Below are positions 1 through 6,124 of a stretch of DNA of 11,279 bases, one piece after another. Position 1 is the first letter of the stretch. The number at the start of each line of letters is the position of its first letter. This DNA is from Victivallales bacterium (GTDB lineage Bacteria > Verrucomicrobiota > Lentisphaeria > Oligosphaerales > Oligosphaeraceae). A model generated the notes under the pieces. It saw only the letters and a list, made by a program, of their open reading frames with translations, made no database searches and was not told the origin of the DNA. Made by a program: the position numbers and the translations under genes. Where the stretch lies: the NCBI GenBank assembly GCA_017538465.1, contig JAFYIW010000232.1:1-11279 (forward strand), given 5' to 3'.

Positions 1-1
1 C

Positions 2-98
2 CAGAATCCTGCGCCCGAAAAGGGCGCGACAACCCTTTGGGTAAAGCCAAAGCGATAATTCTGCCGTTAGGCACCCTCTCAGGGAACAAAGCCTTTGG
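2..98 (+). other. Possible structured RNA leader (three-way junction)
   Basis: Bases 2-7 (CAGAAT) pair perfectly with 58-63 (ATTCTG). They enclose two perfect 6-bp hairpins: 11-16 with 22-27 (loop GAAAA) and 35-40 with 47-52 (loop GTAAAG). Smaller hairpins follow at 64-71 and 74-84. A second copy of CTTTGG at 93-98 could take CCAAAG (47-52) away from the first hairpin, giving two mutually exclusive folds. Further down, CCACT/AGTGG (119-134) is followed by CGGTTTT, a weak terminator-like stem. This lies upstream of the lipoprotein gene at 285. I could not match it to a known riboswitch class. It may also be the 3' part of an RNA or transcript that begins before the window. The strand is assumed from the downstream gene. 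Confidence 0.3.
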
Positions 99-169
99 AA
101 TCATAGTCTAAAAATCATCCACTCTGACCAGTGGCGGTTTTGGTGAAATTGCGGCTGTCGCTGTCGGCC

Positions 170-209
170 TTGTCTCATGCGGAATCCGAAATACCTCCTA
201 TATTAATAT
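170..209 (+). promoter_or_regulatory. AT-rich candidate promoter region before the DUF1573-like gene
   Basis: The only AT-rich stretch in the leader is 199-210, with overlapping -10-like hexamers TATATT (199-204) and TAATAT (204-209). No well-spaced -35 hexamer is present: TTGTCT at 170-175 is too far upstream (23-base spacer). Transcription from here would give a 5' UTR of about 70 bases. No Shine-Dalgarno sequence precedes the ATG at 285. The call rests on base composition and one hexamer only. Confidence 0.2.
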
Positions 210-284
210 TGCTAGCAGAAATGACTTCCTCTTCTGCCGACATGTAGGCGGAATGCCCCCCAATCGTCCTCAACTCTGAATAAC

Positions 285-1661
285 ATGAAACAGCGTTTCC
301 TCAAGGTTATCCTTCCCGCTTTTTTCCTCATGGCATTGGTCTGCCCCGTCATGTTCTCCTGCAGGCAAGAGTCGGAGCCGGATGCCGCCGATTCCGGGGA
401 TGCGCAGCCGAGGACGCAAGGCGAAGCCGCTTCGCCCGTCCTCAGTGCGGAGGCGGATGCCCAGCTTTCCGTTGAGAAGCTCGAATCGGTCTCGCACACT
501 GCCGAAGACGATGTCCTGGGAGCAGATGAGGAAGAGGAAGATGACGACGAGCCGATTTCCATTGACTGGGGATATGCTGATCTTGATTCCATGAATTCTC
601 CTCAGGAGGCGGCGCCGTTGGAAGTCCTCGGTGGCCTGGTGCAGGAAATCGGCAATCTCTTTGAAGGCGAACGCAAAATCATCACCATCACCATCCGCAA
701 CACCTCGGATGAGGCCTGGAAATTGTCCGCCATCGACGCCAGCTGCTCCTGCACCAACATTGACGGGTTGCCCGGCGGCATGATGCTGGAGCCGCATCAG
801 GAATGGCCAATGCGCGTGATTGTGGACGGCGCCCAGATCACCCCCGGTGAATTCATGCGTGACATCACATTGATTCCGCGTGACTTCAAACGCGTGCGAG
901 TTCAGATCCACGGCAACGTGCAGCGGTTTGTGGAGACGCTGCCGCGGAGTCGGCGGCTGGAGTTTGGCGGCATTGACGACCCGGCGAGGCCGTGGGAGGC
1001 GGATATCATCGTCACTGGCCTGGAAGGTCTGAAGGACACGATGAAGCTCGGCTTGCCGAAGGAGGAGGATGAGCTGATCGCGTTGGCTTTGGAGGAGTTG
1101 GAGCCTGGCAGCTGGAGGGTCGTTGCCACCCCGCGGAAGCCTCTGCCGTACGCCAGCCAGTTCACCCGGCTCGTTCGTTTGCCGATTGTTGAACCGGAAG
1201 GATATCCGGATGTCCGTCTGGAAGTTGCCGGACGGAGCGGCATGACGCTGAAATTCCAGCCCGCAATGGCCAAAATCACCGAGGATGACTTCATCCGGAA
1301 TAATGGCGAGAAGACGGTCTCGGCACAGGTTGGCTTCGATCCCAAAGTGCCGCTGCCTTCAAGCGGGGGCCACATGAGAAAAGTGGAGACGCATGAAATC
1401 AAGCTGCGCGAGGAGTACGCCAGCAATGTGGACTGGAAAGCCTTTTACGAGGCTGCGGAACTGGAGTTGCCGCCTGGCGTGAGTTGCGAGAAGGTCTTTA
1501 CCCGCTTTGGCGTGCGCTTTGACTTCACCTTCTCCAGAGCGGCCTTTACGGATGGGGGACCACTGAAAATCAGCCTCGAGGCATATGGACAGCATGTGGC
1601 GGATTTTCAGGTGGCTCTGATTCCTTCTCAAGATGATGCAGGGGCCGAAAAGGGCCAGTAG
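285..1661 (+). CDS. DUF1573-like lipoprotein with acidic linker
   Basis: The product is 458 residues. It starts with a lipoprotein-type signal: basic MKQRFLK, a hydrophobic core, then MFSC with Cys26 as likely lipidation site (Met at -3 is slightly atypical). Residues 27-105 form a low-complexity linker ending in a very acidic run at about 75-89. Residues about 108-212 resemble DUF1573, an immunoglobulin-like fold: beta-rich segments, an Asn-Thr-Ser turn, the signature Ser-Cys-Ser-Cys-Thr at 153-157, a Leu-Glu-Pro segment and a closing 'HGNV' strand. The second half (about 213-458) is unassigned and beta-rich. The family's function is unknown; members of PVC and Bacteroidetes genomes are usually envelope proteins, so a periplasmic or outer-membrane location is inferred. 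ATG 285 is the first start in frame and gives a complete signal, although no Shine-Dalgarno is seen. priA begins 3 bases after the stop, so the two are probably co-transcribed. Confidence 0.7.
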   Translation: MKQRFLKVILPAFFLMALVCPVMFSCRQESEPDAADSGDAQPRTQGEAASPVLSAEADAQLSVEKLESVSHTAEDDVLGADEEEEDDDEPISIDWGYADLDSMNSPQEAAPLEVLGGLVQEIGNLFEGERKIITITIRNTSDEAWKLSAIDASCSCTNIDGLPGGMMLEPHQEWPMRVIVDGAQITPGEFMRDITLIPRDFKRVRVQIHGNVQRFVETLPRSRRLEFGGIDDPARPWEADIIVTGLEGLKDTMKLGLPKEEDELIALALEELEPGSWRVVATPRKPLPYASQFTRLVRLPIVEPEGYPDVRLEVAGRSGMTLKFQPAMAKITEDDFIRNNGEKTVSAQVGFDPKVPLPSSGGHMRKVETHEIKLREEYASNVDWKAFYEAAELELPPGVSCEKVFTRFGVRFDFTFSRAAFTDGGPLKISLEAYGQHVADFQVALIPSQDDAGAEKGQ

Positions 1662-1664
1662 CCT

Positions 1665-3923
1665 GTGGCAAAAGAACCACATGGCGATATGACTACCGAA
1701 TTGCCTGTTGCGGAGGTCGCCCTCAATTTGGCGACGGGGCGCGGCTTTGACTACCAGATTCCCGCCGAGTTGCGCGGAAAGGTCGTGCCTGGCAGTCGGG
1801 TGACGGTGCCTTTCCGCGGCCAGCCCAGGAGCGGCTATGTGATTCGCCTGAAGGCGACCTCGCGGTTCCAGCTGGAGTCCATATCGGCTCTGGAGGATCC
1901 CATGCGGCAGATTCCCGCGCCGCTTCTGCGCCTGGGCGACTGGATTTGCGACTACTATTGCGCCTCGCATGAGGCGGTGATCTGGAATCTCCTGCCGGCG
2001 GTGGTGCGCAAGGGCGAGATGCAGCACCGCGAGGCGCTCTATCTGGACTTGACGGAGAAGGGGCAGAATCTCGGCTCGGAGGAGTTCGCCAGACTCACGC
2101 CCAAGCGGCAGACCGTCCTGCGCACGTTCATTCGGCTTGGCGGGTCGCTGCCGGCCAAGGAGGCGCTCGGCGCGGTGGACGCCGGGGCCTCGGTGATTGA
2201 GGCCCTGGTGGAGGATGGTTGGCTCCAGAAGACGCGTCGCGTGCAGGAACGCGACCCCTTCACCAATCTCAAGGTCGTGCCCGACCAGCCCAAGACGCTC
2301 ACGAAGAGTCAGCAGGACGCCCTGGCCGCGGTGACGGCGGAGATGGACGAGCCGAAGCCCAAGCCGGTGCTGCTCTTTGGCGTGACCGGTTCCGGCAAGA
2401 CCGAGGTCTTCCTCCAGGCCATCGCGCATTGCCGGGAACAAGGCAAGGACGCCATTGTGCTGGTGCCCGAAATCTCCCTCACGCCGCAAACCGTGACGCG
2501 CTTCCGCGCACGCTTCGGCGACCAGGTCTCGGTGCTTCACAGCGGCTTGTCGGACGGACAGCGTTTCGACGAGTGGACGAAGATCAACTCCGGACGCGCC
2601 CATATCGCCATCGGCGCGCGCTCCGCGCTCTTCGCGCCGTTTCGAAAGCTTGGTCTCATTGTGGTGGACGAGGAGCACGAGTCCACCTACAAGCAGGATA
2701 CCGTTCCCCACTACAATGCCCGCGACGTGGCGGTGGTGCGCGGCGCGCTGGAGCATTGCGCGGTGCTGCTGGGCTCGGCCACGCCGTCGCTGGAGTCCTA
2801 TCACAATTGCCAGGTGGGAAAATACCGCCTGGTGGAGATGCCCCAGCGTGTCGAGGCCCAGCCGCTGCCGCCGATTGAGCTGGTGGACATGCATCAGGAT
2901 TCCGCGCATCTCAAGGATGAGCGCAAGGCCAGCTTCTTCTCCCGGCGGCTGGAAGAGCTGATTCACGATCGGCTGGCGCGCAAGGAGCAGATCATCGTCT
3001 TTCTGAATCGCCGTGGCTTCTCCACGCAGCTGACCTGTCCGCAATGCGGCTACACGGCCAGCTGCGGAGATTGCTCAGTGACCTACACCTACCACCGGAA
3101 GGCGGAGAAGCTCAAATGCCATCTGTGCGGAGCGGAAATGGACGCCCCGCGAAAGTGCCCGCAGTGCGGCAGTCCCGAAATCCGCTATGGCGGCTTTGGC
3201 ACGGAGCGCGTGGAGGCGGTCACCCGTGCGTGCTTCCCGGAGGCGATGGTCGCCCGAATGGACTCGGACACGATGACCAACGCGGAGTCCTACCGGAAGG
3301 TGCTGGAGGCGTTCGGCAAGAGGAAAATCGACATCCTGATTGGCACGCAGATGATTGCCAAAGGACTGGATTTCCCGAATGTGACGCTGGTGGGCATCAT
3401 CCAGGCGGACATCGGGCTGAATGTGCCGGATTTCCGTTCGGCCGAGCGCACCTTTGATTTGATTACCCAGGTGGCGGGACGCGCCGGGCGCGGCGATTCC
3501 CCGGGCCGCGTGATTGTCCAGACCTGCACGCCCGGAAACTATGCGCTCACCTGTGCCCAGAGGCAGGACTTCAAGGACTTCTACGCCCAGGAGACGCCGG
3601 CCCGCGAAACGCTGGGATTCCCGCCGTTCACCCATCTGGTGCTGCTGCATTTCAAGTCGCCGGACGAAGAGCGGACCGCCGCCGCCGCAAACCGTTTCAT
3701 GGAGGTGCTCCAGCCGTTGCTGCGGTCATCGGTGCAGGTGATCGGACCGATGCCGGCGCCCATCGCCAAAATCGCCAAATTCTATCGCTATCAGATACTG
3801 CTGCGGGCGGCGGATGTGCGTGGAATCGTGGCGGCGATTCGCTCCGCCATGATGCAGGTCTCCCCGGCGGAGCTGCGCCGGGTGCCCATCGACATTGATG
3901 TGGATCCCAGGTATTTACAGTAG
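1665..3923 (+). CDS. priA: Primosomal protein N', replication-restart helicase PriA
   Basis: This is a 752-residue PriA, close to the usual length. PriA is a cytoplasmic 3'-5' superfamily-2 helicase that recognises stalled forks and reloads the replicative helicase. In order it shows: the 3'-DNA-binding domain (about 12-110), a winged-helix region (about 130-200), Walker A GVTGSGKT (239-246), DEEH (335-338), motif III GSATPS (370-375), a zinc domain, motif V around GTQMIAKGLDF, motif VI QVAGRAGR (from Gln602), and a C-terminal domain ending in IDVDPRYLQ. The eight zinc cysteines (458, 461, 467, 470, 485, 488, 498, 501) have the same spacing as E. coli PriA. GTG 1665 has a purine-rich AAAAGGG upstream; ATG 1689 (Met9) is an equally plausible start. 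The gene lies 3 bases after the DUF1573-like gene. Nothing suggests damage or transfer. Confidence 0.97.
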   Translation: MAKEPHGDMTTELPVAEVALNLATGRGFDYQIPAELRGKVVPGSRVTVPFRGQPRSGYVIRLKATSRFQLESISALEDPMRQIPAPLLRLGDWICDYYCASHEAVIWNLLPAVVRKGEMQHREALYLDLTEKGQNLGSEEFARLTPKRQTVLRTFIRLGGSLPAKEALGAVDAGASVIEALVEDGWLQKTRRVQERDPFTNLKVVPDQPKTLTKSQQDALAAVTAEMDEPKPKPVLLFGVTGSGKTEVFLQAIAHCREQGKDAIVLVPEISLTPQTVTRFRARFGDQVSVLHSGLSDGQRFDEWTKINSGRAHIAIGARSALFAPFRKLGLIVVDEEHESTYKQDTVPHYNARDVAVVRGALEHCAVLLGSATPSLESYHNCQVGKYRLVEMPQRVEAQPLPPIELVDMHQDSAHLKDERKASFFSRRLEELIHDRLARKEQIIVFLNRRGFSTQLTCPQCGYTASCGDCSVTYTYHRKAEKLKCHLCGAEMDAPRKCPQCGSPEIRYGGFGTERVEAVTRACFPEAMVARMDSDTMTNAESYRKVLEAFGKRKIDILIGTQMIAKGLDFPNVTLVGIIQADIGLNVPDFRSAERTFDLITQVAGRAGRGDSPGRVIVQTCTPGNYALTCAQRQDFKDFYAQETPARETLGFPPFTHLVLLHFKSPDEERTAAAANRFMEVLQPLLRSSVQVIGPMPAPIAKIAKFYRYQILLRAADVRGIVAAIRSAMMQVSPAELRRVPIDIDVDPRYLQ

Positions 3924-3958
3924 GCCACGGCGAGGCGCTCGCGGGCGAGAGCCGAGAA

Positions 3959-3978
3959 CCTGGCATCCGGGTGCCAGG
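3959..3978 (+). terminator. Hairpin downstream of priA, possible terminator
   Basis: A perfect 7-bp stem, CCTGGCA (3959-3965) with TGCCAGG (3972-3978), has a 6-base loop and lies 35 bases after the priA stop codon. No U-rich tract follows, so it is not a canonical intrinsic terminator. It might be an imperfect terminator, an mRNA-stabilising stem or a protein-binding site. A smaller CTCG/CGAG stem lies just upstream at about 3938-3949. Confidence 0.3.
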
Positions 3979-3985
3979 GCCTGAA

Positions 3986-4012
3986 ACAATTATGTAAAAA
4001 GTACAATTATGT
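3986..4012 (+). repeat. Pair of 10-bp direct repeats, possible operator
   Basis: ACAATTATGT occurs at 3986-3995 and again at 4003-4012, so the copies are 17 bp apart. Each copy is followed closely by an A-rich run. They lie in the AT-rich gap before the small lipoprotein gene, just upstream of TATATT (4023-4028), a -10-like hexamer. The position would suit an operator or activator site. Each copy also contains an ATG followed at once by a stop codon (ATG TAA at 3992, ATG TGA at 4009). The repeat is certain; its role is a guess. Confidence 0.4.
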
Positions 4013-4037
4013 GAAACAAGGATATATTATCCATAGT

Positions 4038-4463
4038 ATGACACGGAAACATTTCATTCTTTTCAGTTTGTCGGCGTTGCTTTGGGTGTGCGGCTGCGTG
4101 GATCCAGGTTATCAGCCTCCCCAGCGTCCTCTCGCGTATATGTATCCTACGCTGATGTCGGGCACGCAGTTGCGCCAACTGAAGGCCATTGAGGTGTCGG
4201 TGGCGGAATTGCGTGCGCGGCTGGAGCTTCTTGGACTTTGGGAGCCGTTGGAGATGGCGGGGCTGACGGAGGCCGAATTGGCGACTGTGGTGCGCAGTCT
4301 TGCGCATCGTGGCTATGCGGAACTGGATGCCCGGCGCACGAAGTCGCAAGTGCGGTGGGTGGCTTTTCTGGGGATGCCGGATGGTCGCATGGCCATCGAG
4401 GGCTGGAACGAGGCCGTGCCTGGAAAACTGGTCGTCCGAAGCTGGCAATCCTCCGAGGAATAG
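4038..4463 (+). CDS. Small predicted lipoprotein, unknown function
   Basis: The product is 141 residues from ATG 4038. Residues 1-20 form a lipoprotein signal: MTRKHF, a hydrophobic core, and the lipobox Val-Cys-Gly-Cys with Cys20 as the acylated residue. After a short proline-rich stretch, residues about 40-95 look helical and charged (segments such as LRQLKAIEVSVAELRARLELLGL). The C-terminal part carries a short beta-like region with several tryptophans. I recognise no family. A GTG at 4011 is in frame and would add nine residues, but it would put the signal peptide off the N terminus, so ATG 4038 is preferred; AAGGA lies rather far upstream (4018-4022). The stop is 8 bases before the sigma-54 activator, so the two are probably one operon. 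A role as envelope partner of that regulator is possible but not shown. Confidence 0.7.
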   Translation: MTRKHFILFSLSALLWVCGCVDPGYQPPQRPLAYMYPTLMSGTQLRQLKAIEVSVAELRARLELLGLWEPLEMAGLTEAELATVVRSLAHRGYAELDARRTKSQVRWVAFLGMPDGRMAIEGWNEAVPGKLVVRSWQSSEE

Positions 4464-4471
4464 GACACTTT

Positions 4472-6061
4472 ATGGCAAAGAAAGAGACTTCAGGCCCCCT
4501 GAATGAAGACAGCGAGCTGTCGATGTTGCGGGAAATCAGCACGGTGGTGCTGCATGAACGCAAGGTGCAGGATTTGCTGCAGAAGGTGCTCTCCATTCTA
4601 GGGCATCGCAAGGGGATGCTCCGCGGCACCTTCACGTTGCGTCACGGGGATGTCTTTGTCATTGAGGCATCCACGGGACTGGACGAGGAGGAGCAGCGTC
4701 GTGGACGCTATCGTCTGGGCGAAGGCATCACGGGGCGGGTGGCGGCCTCGGGAGTGCCGGAAATCATTCCGAACATCGACAAGGACAAGGGTTTCCTGGA
4801 CCGCACGGGCGCCCGCGGCAAGGTGCGCGGCAAGTCCACTGGCGTGTCCTTCATCTGCGTGCCCATCTACCACGACACCGGGGTGGTGGGCACGCTCTCG
4901 GTGGACGTCGAGCAGGAGGCCGGCCTGGACCTCCAGAGCGACCTCAAATTTCTGGAGATCATCGGCAATCTTACGGCGGATGCCGTCACCGCCCGCCAGC
5001 AGGAGATCGAGGAGCGCGAGGAGCTCATGCGGGAAAACCAGCGCCTGCGCTCCGCATTGAGTTCGCAGGAGGCCCCCGGCAAGCTGGTGGGCAACTGCAA
5101 TGCGATGCGCAAAGTCTATGAACTCATCCGGCAGGTTGCGCCCAGCGACGCGACGGTGCTGGTGCGGGGTGCCAGCGGAACCGGCAAGGAGTTGGTCGCC
5201 AATGCCATCCGGAATCTCTCGTCGCGCAAGGAAGGTCCCTTCGTCACCCTCAACTGTGCGGCCCTGCCGGAGACGCTGGTGGAAAGCGAACTCTTCGGGC
5301 ACGAGAAAGGCGCCTTCACCGGTGCTTTCGCCCGACGAATCGGCCGGGCCGAGGCCGCCGACGGCGGGACGCTCTTTCTGGACGAGATTGGCGACATCTC
5401 CCTGGCGGTTCAGGTCAAGCTTCTGCGCTTCATCCAGGAGCGCACCTTTTCGCGCGTCGGCGGCAACGAGGAACTCAAGAGCGATGTGCGCATCATCGCC
5501 GCGACCAGCCGCAATCTCGAGGAACTGATGGCGCAGGGGAAATTCCGCGAGGACCTCTACTATCGCCTGAACATCTTCCCCATTAACCTCCCGGAACTCA
5601 AGAACCGCCGTTCGGACATCGTGATGCTCGCGGAGCATTTCATCAGCCAGCTGAATGCCAAATACAACAAAGACATCCGGCGACTCTCCACTCCGGCGAT
5701 CAATATGATGATGGCCTACCACTGGCCCGGCAATGTCCGCGAACTGGAGAATTGCATTGAGCGTGCGGTGCTGACCACGACCGACGACACCATCCACGGC
5801 TATAATCTCCCCGCGTCTCTCCAGACCGCTGGCGGGGAGGTCGAGGGGCTCCCCAACGGCCAGGCGGACTTCAACACGATGGTGCGTTCCTTTGAGCGTG
5901 AACTTATCGTGGACGCGCTCAAGCACAATAACGGCAACATGTCCGCCGCCGCCCGCAGCCTGGGACTCTCGCCACGGGTGATTCACTATAAAATCACCCA
6001 GAACGGCATCGTGCCCGAGTGGTATAAGGCCAATGCGGGAGAGCATTTGCCAGGCGAATAA
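4472..6061 (+). CDS. Sigma-54-dependent Fis-family activator with GAF domain (NifA-like)
   Basis: The product is 529 residues with the NifA/FhlA-type layout. A GAF-like sensor covers about 25-180, a helical linker about 180-205, the AAA+ sigma-54-interacting domain about 208-440, and a Fis-type helix-turn-helix about 485-515. Key motifs are all present: Walker A GASGTGKE (233-240), the GAFTGA loop that contacts sigma-54 (280-285), Walker B with Asp304-Glu305, the arginine-finger region FREDLYYRLN (358-367), WPGNVRELEN, and AARSLGLSPRVIHYKI in the DNA-binding helices. It should therefore activate sigma-54 promoters by ATP hydrolysis in response to an unknown GAF ligand. ATG 4472 is chosen because the homologous sequence begins there and GAGGAA lies 12 bases upstream; a longer frame from 4238 overlaps the lipoprotein gene. 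No receiver domain is present. No nif genes are in the window, so the name NifA is not justified. Confidence 0.93.
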   Translation: MAKKETSGPLNEDSELSMLREISTVVLHERKVQDLLQKVLSILGHRKGMLRGTFTLRHGDVFVIEASTGLDEEEQRRGRYRLGEGITGRVAASGVPEIIPNIDKDKGFLDRTGARGKVRGKSTGVSFICVPIYHDTGVVGTLSVDVEQEAGLDLQSDLKFLEIIGNLTADAVTARQQEIEEREELMRENQRLRSALSSQEAPGKLVGNCNAMRKVYELIRQVAPSDATVLVRGASGTGKELVANAIRNLSSRKEGPFVTLNCAALPETLVESELFGHEKGAFTGAFARRIGRAEAADGGTLFLDEIGDISLAVQVKLLRFIQERTFSRVGGNEELKSDVRIIAATSRNLEELMAQGKFREDLYYRLNIFPINLPELKNRRSDIVMLAEHFISQLNAKYNKDIRRLSTPAINMMMAYHWPGNVRELENCIERAVLTTTDDTIHGYNLPASLQTAGGEVEGLPNGQADFNTMVRSFERELIVDALKHNNGNMSAAARSLGLSPRVIHYKITQNGIVPEWYKANAGEHLPGE

Positions 6062-6097
6062 ACTGCCGGCTTGAGTCGAAGAAGGGTTGACCTGAAA

Positions 6098-6124
6098 GAC
6101 ACGCGAGGACTATTCTCGCGTGTC
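6098..6124. terminator. Terminator hairpin between convergent genes
   Basis: A perfect 10-bp stem, GACACGCGAG (6098-6107) with CTCGCGTGTC (6115-6124), has a 7-base loop. It lies 36 bases after the sigma-54 activator stop and overlaps the TGA stop (6125-6123) of the minus-strand alpha-galactosidase gene. On the minus strand it is followed by TTTCAGG, and on the plus strand by ATATCGCC, so the U-tract is poor on both sides. Its position and perfect pairing still favour termination, probably for both directions. Confidence 0.65.

Noticed and set aside
64..98. Resemblance to glycine riboswitch (CTCTCAGG) and c-di-GMP-I riboswitch (ACAAAGCC) core words
   Set aside because: Only short fragments match. 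The other conserved segments of either class are missing, and the downstream gene is not a usual target.
1359..3044. Minus-strand frame of 561 codons across the DUF1573-like and priA genes
   Set aside because: It is His/Arg/Leu-rich with no domain and lies opposite clear PriA helicase motifs.
3961..3976. TGGCA...TGCC resembling a sigma-54 -24/-12 promoter
   Set aside because: The distance between GG and GC is one base short of the strict spacing, and the match is explained by the inverted repeat at 3959-3978.
4011..4037. GTG start for the small lipoprotein
   Set aside because: It would place nine extra residues before the basic start of the lipoprotein signal, so ATG 4038 fits better.
4238..4471. 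Upstream extension of the sigma-54 activator frame
   Set aside because: It overlaps the lipoprotein gene in another frame and gives a Gly/Ala-rich sequence unlike any regulator. The ATG at 4472 has a purine-rich site upstream and starts the homologous part.
4472..6061. Naming the activator NifA
   Set aside because: The domain order fits, but GAF-AAA+-Fis proteins serve many pathways and no nitrogen-fixation gene is in the window.
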